32,302 bases of DNA from Pseudomonadota bacterium (GCA_003962985.1 RXKA01000078.1:1-32302); one strand, 5' to 3'; numbered from the stretch's first letter, positions 1-8,590 are shown. The notes: a model not told the origin generated them from the letters alone. A program made the numbers and translations.

Positions 1-1191
1 TCATTAATCGGGCTGCTAATAAGTGCTTCTTTATCTGCTTGTAATAGTGGGTCGTCTTCACCACAACCAACCCCAAGCCCAACCATAACTCCTACACCTA
101 GTTATTGTCAGCAAAATGTAGCTAATTTTTCAAGCATAAATGATAGTGATTTGGGTGCGCTGCCATTTAACAATTTATGGGGACCATCGGTAGCTAATTT
201 GCCTTTTCCATCTACATTAGCGCAATGTCAAACATCTACCATATGGAATCAACAACGTATATTAGCTGCAATAAATTATTGGGTGGGGCAAAAAATAAAT
301 TATTGTCATCATCATATTCCAACTTGGAATCCAAGTTATGAACTAAATGGTATAGCAGTTAACCCATTAGCTAAACAAGCATATGAAGCATGTAGTCTCA
401 ATACGGATATTATGCCTCCAGTCCCAACAGAAAGTATCATTCGTTGGAATTATTCTGGTACAGGTGATGAAACTGCGCTTGCGTGGTATAACCCAAATTC
501 TGGTGAAAGTTATCCAACGGGTAATTATGGTTATGGTCTCGATTGTAGCGATTATACTAAATTAGTTTATGCCTATGCCGAGTCGATTTATTTTACTAGT
601 GCGGTAGCGATGCAGGCAGGACAAGCAGTTAATCAGGCAAATTTAGCACCAAACATGAACGGTTTTGTTGATTCGCCAGAAAGCGATAGCTTAGGACTAT
701 ATTCGGCAGGTAATTTAGTTTGTGCCGATGGTACACTAGCACCTGAGCGTGGAGTTGCAAATAGTAGTAGTTGTAATGGTCATGGTGGTTATATTTCAGT
801 CTTTGAAAGTGATGGAAGTTATAATGCCAATGCAGTTACCGAGAGTATGTTAAATAATCTTCAACCTGGGGATTTAATTTATATTGCTGGTGAGGCTTAC
901 AATTATACATATCAAACTATTAATCCTGCAGTTACCCATGTGATTATGTGGACAGGACAAAAAATTGGTTCAAGTAGTTCAATAACCAATAGCATGATTG
1001 CACCACAAACCGATATTGATAGCTGGGGCTACCATAATAATCAATGTAATGGCTTATTTTGGAGTGCGAGCAATAATAACGGTAATTGGATAATTAGTGA
1101 TAGCCATTATCAAGGTCCTGATTATCGTGCATTTACGAGTTGTTTCTATCGTAATCAGGTATGGGGTGTTCGCCGTGTTAGCTTTAATTAG
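1..1191 (+). CDS. Putative lipoprotein with NlpC/P60-like cysteine peptidase domain (5' partial)
   Basis: The frame is open from the first base, so the true start lies upstream of the window; an internal TTG at 151 is not needed as a start. The visible N-terminus is the end of a lipoprotein signal peptide with lipobox LSAC (Cys at 40-42), followed by a Pro/Thr-rich linker, which predicts a lipid-anchored envelope protein. Further on, the segment LDCSDYTKLVYAY (Cys codon 544-546), then PGDLIYI and THVIMW (His codon 937-939), and a late DSHYQG (His codon 1105-1107) follow the order of the Cys-His-polar triad of NlpC/P60 peptidases, which cut peptidoglycan stem peptides. The match is motif-level and divergent; it could be an inactive relative or another papain-fold hydrolase. 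The downstream neighbour is convergent. Confidence 0.6.
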   Translation, partial: SLIGLLISASLSACNSGSSSPQPTPSPTITPTPSYCQQNVANFSSINDSDLGALPFNNLWGPSVANLPFPSTLAQCQTSTIWNQQRILAAINYWVGQKINYCHHHIPTWNPSYELNGIAVNPLAKQAYEACSLNTDIMPPVPTESIIRWNYSGTGDETALAWYNPNSGESYPTGNYGYGLDCSDYTKLVYAYAESIYFTSAVAMQAGQAVNQANLAPNMNGFVDSPESDSLGLYSAGNLVCADGTLAPERGVANSSSCNGHGGYISVFESDGSYNANAVTESMLNNLQPGDLIYIAGEAYNYTYQTINPAVTHVIMWTGQKIGSSSSITNSMIAPQTDIDSWGYHNNQCNGLFWSASNNNGNWIISDSHYQGPDYRAFTSCFYRNQVWGVRRVSFN

Positions 1192-1220
1192 ACCTAACTA
1201 GTTATTTAATTAGGTCATTT
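1191..1220. terminator. Possible weak hairpin terminator between convergent genes
   Basis: GACCTAA at 1191-1197 pairs with TTAGGTC at 1210-1216, followed by ATTTATT. The stem is only 7 bp and the T-tract is poor, but it lies immediately at the stop codon of the lipoprotein gene and between two converging genes. Confidence 0.35.
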
Positions 1221-1266
1221 ATTATCGGTTTATATGTTGGTTTATGTTGCTACGTTATAGCTTTAA

Positions 1267-2487
1267 TTATTCAACTTGATTACGTCTTACCACGTAGTGA
1301 CATAGACTAACAACGCTTATTAGGCTTGCATAACCGATAATCATAGGAATTTGTGAACTATAAGTTATCGTGCTGGTTAATATCCAACAGGTAACCGCTG
1401 ATAATAATCCAAATGTTCCCGCCATAAAAGCAGATGCAGTTGCCGAAAACTGAGGAAACAGCGTTGGTGAATGAACAAATAGATTAGAAAACACAATTGA
1501 TGCCGAGATTAATAATAAGCAGATTGGTATCACAATTACATATAAATTGAACCAATAATTAGCCAGTATAAACATCGCAAGCAAATCTATTGTTGCAAAT
1601 ATTAATGCAAATTTGATTTTAATATTACGATGAATTCTGATGAGTAAGCGATTGGCTAAATTGCCAATAAACCATGCCAGTCCACATAATAATGCCATTT
1701 GTCCAAACATGATCGGTGAATAATGTAATTTATCCTGTACGATAAATGGACCGATGAGTGCGAATAACATTAGCGAAGAATTTAACATTGTCAAGGCTAA
1801 AGTATTTAGTAAGTATTCTTTATGGGTAAGCATTGATTTATAGCGTGTTATGATATGGGTTAAACTCAGTTCGCTTGGTTGTTTAAGTGTTTCAGGTAGC
1901 CCAACATAAACTAGTACCAAACCAAATGCAGCATAACTCATCAAGAAATAAAAACATGATTGCCATCCCCACAGATGTTCTAAACAACCACCAATAGCAG
2001 GCGCAATAATTGGACCTATAGAATAGGCGATTGTCATATAGCTTGCTTTGTGATAATACTCTTCACCACTATACAAGTCAATAAATATACTCCGTGCCGC
2101 TACGGCAATGAATCCCATGCTGAAGCCTTGTATTAAACGAAATGCAGTTATATACAGAATATTTTTGGATAAGATGACCAAAATTGCTAATACAACATAA
2201 ATGGATAAACCAACTAATAAGCTTGGGCGACGTCCATAGCGATCAATAAAATTTCCACAGAATAATTGACTAATACCTAATCCCAAAATATAGATTGAAA
2301 TAGTATTTTGTGCATCATTAGCCGATACGTGAAAATATGTCGTGATATTGGGTAATGATGGAACATAGACATCGATACTTAGTCCTGTTAATGGAATGAT
2401 ATAGAGTGCAATTAGCATCATAAATGTGGCATTTGTATGTTTAATTTTTAGCATTTGTATATTATCTGGCAAATAATTAGATGGCAT
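1267..2487 (-). CDS. MFS drug-resistance transporter, Bcr/CflA family
   Basis: 406 residues, the usual length for 12-helix major facilitator exporters. After a short polar N-terminus, the first helix runs into SIDVYVPSLPNI, the acidic helix-1 signature of Bcr/CflA drug/H+ antiporters. The motif A loop GNFIDRYGRRP is at residues 78-88. Many hydrophobic segments follow to the C-terminus. It would sit in the inner membrane and export small molecules by proton antiport; the substrate cannot be told from sequence. It lies 137 bp downstream of a PAS/LuxR-type regulator on the same strand, a plausible local controller. I see no strong Shine-Dalgarno before the ATG at 2487; Met12 is an alternative start. 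Confidence 0.85.
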   Translation of the reverse strand: MPSNYLPDNIQMLKIKHTNATFMMLIALYIIPLTGLSIDVYVPSLPNITTYFHVSANDAQNTISIYILGLGISQLFCGNFIDRYGRRPSLLVGLSIYVVLAILVILSKNILYITAFRLIQGFSMGFIAVAARSIFIDLYSGEEYYHKASYMTIAYSIGPIIAPAIGGCLEHLWGWQSCFYFLMSYAAFGLVLVYVGLPETLKQPSELSLTHIITRYKSMLTHKEYLLNTLALTMLNSSLMLFALIGPFIVQDKLHYSPIMFGQMALLCGLAWFIGNLANRLLIRIHRNIKIKFALIFATIDLLAMFILANYWFNLYVIVIPICLLLISASIVFSNLFVHSPTLFPQFSATASAFMAGTFGLLSAVTCWILTSTITYSSQIPMIIGYASLISVVSLCHYVVRRNQVE

Positions 2488-2624
2488 GATTGTACACTAG
2501 ATTGATATGATTTGATTTATTTTTAGTGGTGTGCCTATTAGTTGATTAGTAGAGAAGGATAATTATTACATTATTTATTATAATAGTAAGTAGCTGACTA
2601 TTGTGAGTAAATTGTCATTATTAA

Positions 2625-3413
2625 TCAATGATCTAATAAATAATTGCCAGGAATAACAGGGTATTCTAACAATTCGGAATAAGTGCGGTTGGTTAGAATG
2701 GTATTTACCAGTTGTTGTGAGTCACTGCAATGAAAATCTTTGTACAATTGTTGCAGTGAGTTTTTAATTTTGATCTCGGTGATATCTTCATTTAATAATT
2801 TACTAAGCGTTTGAGATATCTCTTTACGCCCGCTAATACCGATAATCAGGCATAGGATTATTTGTTTCTGAATATAGGTGAAGTCTTTAGTAATCAGTGG
2901 GGTATGTTGGGTTGCTGAATTATGTTGCTTGAGCAAAAAACTGCGCATTAAATTGGGGCGCACACGCTCAGTATTGATGAGTATACCAACTACATTATCA
3001 CTATTGGGATTGATTAGTGGTTGTTTTTTTACCAAGTAGCTATTAGTTATACCAGCTTGATTTTTATAAAAGTAGAATGAGTTCTGCTGCGTTTTCGTAT
3101 TGATCAGGTTTAGCTCTTGGCGGTGAATATCTTGGCTGATACTAGGCGCAACTAAACCCATTTGTTGAAACGTTTTACCCAAAATCTCAAGTGGCAAATT
3201 AAACTCGGTCTGCATTTTTTGTGTAAACGCAATGAATTCACAAGAGGTATTTTTTATTAATGACATTTCGTATGGGCGACAGTGTATCATTTGCCAAATG
3301 TGAAAGGCTAAGAATTGTTCATCATCTAACTCAGTAAATGAATTGAGATAGTTTAGGTAGTTAGAATGAATATGCATAGGACTAATCAATAATAAACCCA
3401 TTAGAGAGGTCAA
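2625..3413 (-). CDS. PAS-like domain plus LuxR-type helix-turn-helix regulator
   Basis: 262 residues. The N-terminal half (roughly residues 35-155) looks like a PAS-type sensor: it contains SLIKNTSCEFIAFTQKM and ends with a VVGILINTERV strand. The C-terminal part, from about residue 172, follows the LuxR HTH pattern: an LTxxE-like opening (here ITKDFTYIQKQIILCL), then GISGRKEISQTL, then IKNSLQQLYKDFHCSD in the position of the recognition helix. It is probably a DNA-binding transcription factor with a ligand or signal domain. The start is uncertain: TTG at 3413 has AGG 5 nt upstream, while ATG codons at 3401 and 3377 have no good ribosome site; a TATAAT at 3413-3418 (minus strand) could even place transcription start inside the longest frame. 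Its target may be the MFS gene just downstream. Confidence 0.65.
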   Translation of the reverse strand: MTSLMGLLLISPMHIHSNYLNYLNSFTELDDEQFLAFHIWQMIHCRPYEMSLIKNTSCEFIAFTQKMQTEFNLPLEILGKTFQQMGLVAPSISQDIHRQELNLINTKTQQNSFYFYKNQAGITNSYLVKKQPLINPNSDNVVGILINTERVRPNLMRSFLLKQHNSATQHTPLITKDFTYIQKQIILCLIIGISGRKEISQTLSKLLNEDITEIKIKNSLQQLYKDFHCSDSQQLVNTILTNRTYSELLEYPVIPGNYLLDH

Positions 3414-3463
3414 TTATACCTGTTTTTTACAATCGGATTTTGTATTTAACGCTATCATCGAGC

Positions 3464-3490
3464 GATTATCTACGCTTATGGTAGATAATC
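3464..3490. terminator. Perfect 10-bp stem-loop in the intergenic gap
   Basis: GATTATCTAC at 3464-3473 pairs exactly with GTAGATAATC at 3481-3490 around a 7-nt loop. It lies just past the rsgA stop codon and upstream of the PAS/LuxR gene, the place for an operon end, but it lacks a U-tract on the minus strand, so it may stabilise the rsgA 3' end rather than terminate on its own. Confidence 0.45.
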
Positions 3491-3497
3491 TAGTTAA

Positions 3498-4376
3498 TCA
3501 ATAGTTTTTTTTTGTTTTTAGACGTAAACAAAGGTTTTTGTAGAAGATGTAACGTTGTTCTTCAATCCGTGAATGTTTAACGGCATCAGTGATGATGCAC
3601 TTAGGTTCATCGAGATGTTGACAATTGTTAAACTTACATTGTCCTAATAATGGACGCATTTCAGGGAAGTACTCTGCAGCTTCGCTAAGTTCAATATGAA
3701 ATAATCCAAATTCCTGCAAACCTGGGCAGTCGATCAATTCACTGTGGTGATCAATTTTATACAATGTCGCATTAGTGGTGGTATGGCAGCCGCTATTTTC
3801 ATATTTTGCAATTTCACCAACTCGCGTATTAGCTTGTGGATAAATTTGATTGGTTATTGTTGACTTACCAACTCCAGACTGCCCAATTAGCAGGCTTCTT
3901 TTACCGCTGAGATATGGCAATAGGTTGCTACAGTCCGTAGTTGCACTTAAGGAGACTATTTGGTAACCAAGCTTTTCTTGGTAGAGAGTAATTATACGAT
4001 TCGCAAAGTCATTACTTTCAGGTAAATCCGTTTTATTGATTACTATTACAGGATCAATTCCACTTGCTTCTGCGGCTACTAAACAACTATTGAGGAAGTT
4101 GACATTAAAATTTGGTTTAACAGCAATCACAATAACAATTAAATCTAAGTTACTTGCGATCATTTTGCTACGATTTTGATCACTACGGTAAAGTAAATTC
4201 CGCCGTGGTAATAGTGACATAATTTGTGCTTGCTCGGCATTGATAATCTGTAATTCTACTTCGTCTCCAACCACATACTCAGTTTTTTTGGCGCGGCTAA
4301 CAGTTTGGTAATCACTGCCTTCAGCATGTACTATATATTGTCGCCCAAAACTGCAAGTAATCAATCCAATTGTCAT
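3498..4376 (-). CDS. rsgA: Small ribosomal subunit biogenesis GTPase RsgA
   Basis: 292 residues. RsgA (YjeQ) is a GTPase that checks late maturation of the 30S subunit. The circularly permuted order of GTPase motifs is visible: an OB-like N-terminal region, then G4 NKTD (114-117), then P-loop GQSGVGKS (165-172), then G3 DCPG (216-219). SGCHTTT carries the catalytic-type His (198). The C-terminal zinc knuckle is complete: Cys247, Cys252, His254, Cys260. The start codon overlaps the stop of the upstream M48 protease gene as ATGA, so the two are translationally coupled. Length and motifs are ordinary for the family. Confidence 0.95.
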   Translation of the reverse strand: MTIGLITCSFGRQYIVHAEGSDYQTVSRAKKTEYVVGDEVELQIINAEQAQIMSLLPRRNLLYRSDQNRSKMIASNLDLIVIVIAVKPNFNVNFLNSCLVAAEASGIDPVIVINKTDLPESNDFANRIITLYQEKLGYQIVSLSATTDCSNLLPYLSGKRSLLIGQSGVGKSTITNQIYPQANTRVGEIAKYENSGCHTTTNATLYKIDHHSELIDCPGLQEFGLFHIELSEAAEYFPEMRPLLGQCKFNNCQHLDEPKCIITDAVKHSRIEEQRYIFYKNLCLRLKTKKNY

Positions 4377-5611
4377 GATGTTTTTTCCAAATTAGCAATA
4401 CGTAAGTTAGCTGGTGGGTGTGAATAATAAAATTTTACGTATAAATCATCAGGGGTTAATGTACTTGCGTTATCTTTATACATTTGTACTAAACCGCTAA
4501 TTAAATCATCTTTATTCGCATTAGCCTTCGCAAAGTCATCGGCTTCAAATTCGTTTTTACGTGACATTAAACTAGTCAATGGGGCAAGTGGAAGACTAAT
4601 TGTTCCCATCACAATAAATAGTAACAATAGACCACTGGCATGATTAATGCTTGTTACGTGTAAACCGTAATAAAACCATTGCTGATTGATAAGTAAACTA
4701 AACACATATAGCCCAAGTAGCATAATCGCAAAAGTAAAGATGATTTGCTTAATAATGTGTTTATGTTTAAAGTGACCTAATTCATGCGCCAGAACTGCGA
4801 TTATTTGCTCGTGATTGAGTTGTTTTAATAACGTATCGAAAAATACAATTCGTTTGCTATTGCCTAGACCCGTAAAGTATGCATTACCATGACTAGAGCG
4901 TTTTGAACCATCCATTACGAAGATTCCATTTGATTGAAAACCACATTTTTGTAAGAGAGCCTCAATTTTTTTATTTAATTCGCTATCTTCGAGTGGCGAG
5001 AATTTATTGAAAAGTGGCGCAATAATAGTTGGATATACAAGCATAATCAGTAAATTAAACCCAACCATAACTGCCCATACCCATAGCCACCAGCTATTGC
5101 CTAAATTTTGCATTAACCACATTACTAAATAAAGTAGTGGCACGCCGATAATTAAACCTATTATGCTACCTTTTAATTGATCAATAATGAATAAACCAAG
5201 TGTCATTTTATTAAAGCCAAATTTTTGCTCGATTTTAAAGGTACGGATATAAGCAAATGGTAATCCTAGAAGACTAGAAATTATTGAATAGCCAATAATC
5301 AAACCAACTTCACTCGTCAAGAGGTGATTTGGCATGTTGGTTAATTTAGCAATTAATTCAATTCCGCCACCTAAGGTGAAGCCCAGAATTAAAATTGCGG
5401 CAAAAATTATTTCATAATTGGTAATTTTTAATTTGGCAAGTGAATAAGTAGCTGCTTTTTGATGGTCTGCCAAGGTGATTGTTTGGCTAAATTTCTCGGG
5501 AACCTGTGTGAAATTACGTTTTATTGCAGATGTTTGACGGTAGTTTAAGTATAGTTTTAAGATGGTGTCACAGCTTAACAATAAAATAAAAAAATAACTA
5601 AAAATAATCAT
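4373..5611 (-). CDS. M48 family membrane metalloprotease (Ste24/CAAX protease-like)
   Basis: 412 residues with several hydrophobic helices, four of them before the catalytic domain and two after it. The zinc motif HELGH is at 276-280 and the third ligand is supplied by a Glu in EFEADDFA (about 354-361). SYYSHPP-like text near the C-terminus (YYSHPPANLRI) is typical of Ste24-type M48A proteases. In bacteria, these inner-membrane enzymes are thought to take part in membrane protein quality control; no prenylation role is implied here. It is the first gene of a pair with rsgA, with a 4-base ATGA overlap. The minus strand carries a TGATACAAT extended -10-like sequence at 5658-5666, about 45 bp upstream of the ATG, as a possible promoter. 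Confidence 0.9.
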   Translation of the reverse strand: MIIFSYFFILLLSCDTILKLYLNYRQTSAIKRNFTQVPEKFSQTITLADHQKAATYSLAKLKITNYEIIFAAILILGFTLGGGIELIAKLTNMPNHLLTSEVGLIIGYSIISSLLGLPFAYIRTFKIEQKFGFNKMTLGLFIIDQLKGSIIGLIIGVPLLYLVMWLMQNLGNSWWLWVWAVMVGFNLLIMLVYPTIIAPLFNKFSPLEDSELNKKIEALLQKCGFQSNGIFVMDGSKRSSHGNAYFTGLGNSKRIVFFDTLLKQLNHEQIIAVLAHELGHFKHKHIIKQIIFTFAIMLLGLYVFSLLINQQWFYYGLHVTSINHASGLLLLFIVMGTISLPLAPLTSLMSRKNEFEADDFAKANANKDDLISGLVQMYKDNASTLTPDDLYVKFYYSHPPANLRIANLEKTS

Positions 5612-5703
5612 GTTCTGAATTCAGCCCTTAAAGGTAAATAATTAAAAAAGAACCGTAATTGTATCACGTAGAGATAAAATATCCCGAATAATCGTAGCTT
5701 AAC

Positions 5704-5733
5704 TTGTAATTTAATTTATTTATGTGATATAAT
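5704..5733 (+). promoter_or_regulatory. Sigma70-type promoter of rpmH
   Basis: TTGTAA at 5704-5709, 18-bp spacer, TATAAT at 5728-5733 preceded by TGA (extended -10 character). A GAAGGA ribosome site at 5749-5754 stands 7 nt before the rpmH ATG, giving a very short leader. Confidence 0.7.
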
Positions 5734-5761
5734 CCGTGACTTATTTTTGAAGGATATTGTA

Positions 5762-5896
5762 ATGAAACGCACATATCAACCATCGGTAACCAAGCGTAAA
5801 CGCACACATGGTTTTTTATCTCGCATGAAAACTAAATCAGGTCGTGCAGTGATCAGAGCTCGTCGTGCTAAAGGTCGTAAAAGACTAGCTGTGTAA
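5762..5896 (+). CDS. rpmH: 50S ribosomal protein L34
   Basis: 44 residues, the normal length of bL34. The protein begins [18 protein letters not shown] and continues with RMKTKSGR and an Arg/Lys-rich tail ending RLAV, a near-universal L34 pattern that binds 23S rRNA in the large subunit. It is too short for most ORF thresholds. It is followed 8 nt later by rnpA, the conserved partner. The dnaA gene and origin that often lie upstream of rpmH are absent; an M48 protease gene is there instead. Confidence 0.98.
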   Translation: MKRTYQPSVTKRKRTHGFLSRMKTKSGRAVIRARRAKGRKRLAV

Positions 5897-5904
5897 TAGC
5901 TAAT

Positions 5905-6258
5905 ATGAATAGCTTTACTAAGGCGCATAGATTGCAAAAAGCGGATGACTATTCATCCGTTTTTGTTTTTCGTAAAGTTCGTAATGGAACTTATTTCAAA
6001 ATTCATTATAAGCCTAATGAACTTCAACACTCACGTCTAGGTTTTATCGTTAGTAAGAAAAACCATAAACGTGCTAATCGTCGCAATTATATGAAGCGGA
6101 TTATTCGCGAATACTTCCGTACTCATCAGCAGTTATGGTTACCAACAGATCTTATTATTCGTGTCCAAAAACCATATACTCACGCTATTATCAAAGACAT
6201 CCTTACTGAACTAGATTATCTGTGCTATAAATTTCTTAAAGAACGGAAGAAGAGTTAA
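5905..6258 (+). CDS. rnpA: Ribonuclease P protein component
   Basis: 117 residues. RnpA is the protein subunit that helps the RNA enzyme bind and cleave pre-tRNA 5' leaders. The diagnostic basic helix is present: KKNHKRANRRNYMKRIIRE at about residues 51-69, preceded by the RLGFIVSKK strand; the N-terminus (FTKAHRLQKADDYSSVF) is also typical. It is transcribed with rpmH from the 5704 promoter. Its last 23 bases overlap the 3' end of a convergent minus-strand gene, unusual in this normally compact rpmH-rnpA-yidD-yidC cluster. Confidence 0.95.
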   Translation: MNSFTKAHRLQKADDYSSVFVFRKVRNGTYFKIHYKPNELQHSRLGFIVSKKNHKRANRRNYMKRIIREYFRTHQQLWLPTDLIIRVQKPYTHAIIKDILTELDYLCYKFLKERKKS

Positions 6259-6616
6259 CCTTGTTATGATCGCCATGGATTTGACGATGATACTCTTGTT
6301 GTAGATAATCCGCGATTTCTTTTTCTCGTTGTTTTTGTTGTTGCTGTTCTTTGAGACGAGATTGCATTAACTGTTCTTGTCCTTGAATAAATTGTGACAT
6401 TTCCATTGGTTGCCCAGATTGTGGGGTATAATAACCATTTGTGGCAGCAGAATTTGGAATGAATGCTCCTGAGTATTTATTGGGGTTGAATCCACCAATG
6501 TATGCGCCCAGCGGTTGTGAACCATAGATATAATTGGGCTGATAACTAGTTTCTTCAGCATCGATGTAATTAATGGTAATTAGCATTAGTACTACTAATA
6601 GTATTCTGTATTTCAT
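6236..6616 (-). CDS. Small secreted protein of unknown function with Gln/Glu-rich coil
   Basis: 126 residues from the ATG at 6616 (a TTG at 6628 would add four residues before the Met-Lys-Tyr start and is less likely). The N-terminus MKYRILLVVLMLITINYIDA looks like a Sec signal peptide with cleavage after IDA. The mature part has a Tyr/Asn/Gly/Pro-rich region with repeated YxxG-like steps, then a charged Gln-rich stretch (QEQLMQSRLKEQQQQKQREK) likely to form a helix or coiled coil, and a polar tail. I do not recognise a family. It lies antisense within the rpmH-rnpA-yidD-yidC cluster, and its end overlaps rnpA by 23 bp. An uninterrupted frame with a credible signal peptide supports a real gene. 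Confidence 0.6.
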   Translation of the reverse strand: MKYRILLVVLMLITINYIDAEETSYQPNYIYGSQPLGAYIGGFNPNKYSGAFIPNSAATNGYYTPQSGQPMEMSQFIQGQEQLMQSRLKEQQQQKQREKEIADYLQQEYHRQIHGDHNKVNSSSVL

Positions 6617-6626
6617 AACTAAACCC

Positions 6627-6649
6627 AACAGGTATAATTCAATCCTGTT
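6627..6649. repeat. Inverted repeat flanking a TATAAT in the gap upstream of yidD
   Basis: AACAGG at 6627-6632 and CCTGTT at 6644-6649 flank an 11-nt centre that includes TATAAT (6633-6638). It lies between the divergent starts of the small secreted protein and yidD, so it may be an operator-promoter for either gene or just a hairpin. I found no good -35 box for the plus strand. Confidence 0.35.
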
Positions 6650-6685
6650 ATTCTAACATATCATTTTTGTATCTGATGATTATTT

Positions 6686-6895
6686 ATGCGTAAGATAGTT
6701 ATTCTATTGATTCGTGGCTATCAGTTATTGATTAGTTCATGGCTACCTCCTAGTTGTCGTTTCACCCCGAGTTGTTCACAATATGCAATAATTGCATTCT
6801 CTAAATATGGTATAATCAAGGGATTTTCTTTAACTATTCGGCGTATTTTACGCTGTAATCCATTTGGCGGTAGCGGTCATGATCCGGTACCATGA
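6686..6895 (+). CDS. yidD: Membrane protein insertion efficiency factor YidD
   Basis: 69 residues. The family signature is clear: [27 protein letters not shown] in the first half and [17 protein letters not shown] at the C-terminus. YidD is a small amphipathic membrane-associated protein that assists YidC-dependent insertion. Three conserved cysteines (SCRFTPSCS and RCNPF) are present. Its stop codon overlaps a possible upstream yidC start (6892), and the preferred yidC start follows 17 bp later, so the two are one operon. Because the gene on the opposite strand separates it from rnpA, yidD-yidC may have its own promoter. Confidence 0.95.
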   Translation: MRKIVILLIRGYQLLISSWLPPSCRFTPSCSQYAIIAFSKYGIIKGFSLTIRRILRCNPFGGSGHDPVP

Positions 6896-6912
6896 TTTTT
6901 TATAGGATGTTT

Positions 6913-8550
6913 ATGGACACTCGTCGTTTAATTCTGTTTATTGCATTATCATTAGGATTGATGCTATTGTGGGATAAATATTTTGCACCACAACCAGCAA
7001 CTACGCCACAAACTATTGAAGCAACCGCTTCAACAACAGGTTCAACCGTAACTAATAATATAACAGATAGCGGTTCAGCTTTAACGAATGATAAGACAGT
7101 AGAGATCACTACAGATTTGATGAAAGTACAATTAAGTACTGTTGGTGGTGATGTACGTGATATTCAACTTTTAAAATATACTGATTATAATGATACTTCA
7201 AAACCATACAATTTGATGTTAAATCAAAATGGTCGTGTATTCGTTGCGCAAACTGGTTTAGTTAGTGCTGATGCTAATTTACAATTACCGTCGCACAAAA
7301 CAGTTTTCCGTGCTGATCAAACTAATTTTGTCATGAGCCCAGATCAAAACACACTAAAAGTTAACTTAACTGCAACAACCGAAAGTGGTGGTGTGGTAGT
7401 GGTTAAGACATTTACTTTTACTCGTGGAAGTTATGTAGTTGATGTGTCTTATCAAATTATGAATAATACTGATAAACCGTTAAATGGCTTATCTGCATAC
7501 TGGCGTTTCTTGCGTGATGAAAAAGCTCCAGATGGTGAGACTAAGTTTGTACATACTTTTACAGGTCCAGTATATTATAATGATAATGCCAAATTTAATA
7601 CCATTAAGTTTGAAGCATTGGCAAAAAATGACGTGGAGTATCCTGAGAAAACAACTAATGGTTGGGTAGGTTTTACTGAGCATTATTTCACTGGCTTATG
7701 GTTATTAAATCCAAACAATCATAATCCAATTTGTAGCAATAACGTTCAATGTCGTTTTAATTTCAAAAATGAAAATGGTAACCTAGCATCAGCGGGTGTA
7801 TTAACTGATTTGCCAGTGATAAACGCGCATTCTAATTATTCAATTGACGTACCAATGTATGTTGGTCCACAAGAGTATTATTCATTGTTGAATGCGGCAC
7901 CAGAATTAGAACGTACTAAGGATTATGGTTGGGTGTATATTTTTGCAACACCTTTATTCTGGTTGTTAGTGCATATTCATAAGTTTGTTAATAACTGGGG
8001 TTGGGCAATTGTTCTTTTAACATTATCAGTTAAGATTGTCTTATATCCTTTAACACGTGCTAGCTATAAATCAATGGCTCGCATGAAGGCATTAGCACCT
8101 AAGATTGAAAAACTTAAAGAACGTTATGGTGATGATAAGGCTAAGTTGCAACAAGCAATGATGGCAATGTACCGTGAAGAAAAAGTAAATCCAGTTGGTG
8201 GATGTTTACCAATGTTATTGCAAATTCCAGTATTCATTGGCCTTTATTGGGCATTGCTTGGTTCTGTTGAGCTACGTCAAGCATCGTTCTTATGGATTAA
8301 TGATTTAAGTCGTCCAGATCCATATTACATTTTGCCTTTGATTTTGGCAGCAACGATGTTCTTACAGACATTCTTAAATCCGCCAGCAGCAGATCCTGTA
8401 CAGCAAAAGATGATGCGCATTATGCCATTGGCATTTAGTGTGATGTTCTTCTTCTTCCCAGCAGGCTTAGTTGTGTACTGGTTAGTAAATAATGTGTTAT
8501 CAATGTCTCAACAATGGTATGTAAATCGTCATACCAAGTTGATTAAATAA
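6913..8550 (+). CDS. yidC: Membrane protein insertase YidC
   Basis: 545 residues from the ATG at 6913, chosen because the resulting MDTRRLILFIALSLGLMLLW matches the usual YidC N-terminal helix and AGGA lies 5 nt upstream; the ATG at 6892 adds seven odd residues. YidC folds and inserts inner-membrane proteins alone or with SecYEG. Order: N-terminal helix, a Thr/Ala/Asn-rich linker, the large periplasmic beta domain of the Gram-negative (YidC1) form to about residue 340, then the conserved five-helix core containing the cytoplasmic hairpin (KALAPKIEKLKERYGDDKAKLQQAMMAMYREEKVNPVGGCLPMLLQIPVF region) and a final WLVNNVLSMSQQ. Length is normal. Confidence 0.97.
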   Translation: MDTRRLILFIALSLGLMLLWDKYFAPQPATTPQTIEATASTTGSTVTNNITDSGSALTNDKTVEITTDLMKVQLSTVGGDVRDIQLLKYTDYNDTSKPYNLMLNQNGRVFVAQTGLVSADANLQLPSHKTVFRADQTNFVMSPDQNTLKVNLTATTESGGVVVVKTFTFTRGSYVVDVSYQIMNNTDKPLNGLSAYWRFLRDEKAPDGETKFVHTFTGPVYYNDNAKFNTIKFEALAKNDVEYPEKTTNGWVGFTEHYFTGLWLLNPNNHNPICSNNVQCRFNFKNENGNLASAGVLTDLPVINAHSNYSIDVPMYVGPQEYYSLLNAAPELERTKDYGWVYIFATPLFWLLVHIHKFVNNWGWAIVLLTLSVKIVLYPLTRASYKSMARMKALAPKIEKLKERYGDDKAKLQQAMMAMYREEKVNPVGGCLPMLLQIPVFIGLYWALLGSVELRQASFLWINDLSRPDPYYILPLILAATMFLQTFLNPPAADPVQQKMMRIMPLAFSVMFFFFPAGLVVYWLVNNVLSMSQQWYVNRHTKLIK

Positions 8551-8559
8551 ATTAACACG

Positions 8560-8590
8560 AGCCGCGGTATTTGACTGCGGCTTTTTATTT
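8560..8590 (+). terminator. Rho-independent terminator after yidC
   Basis: AGCCGC at 8560-8565 pairs with GCGGCT at 8577-8582, followed by a T-rich run to 8590. It starts 9 bp after the yidC stop and is one of the few GC-rich patches in the window. Confidence 0.9.

Noticed and set aside
5612..5761. Replication origin next to rpmH
   Set aside because: No cluster of DnaA boxes and no dnaA gene; the gap is 150 bp and is explained by two promoters.
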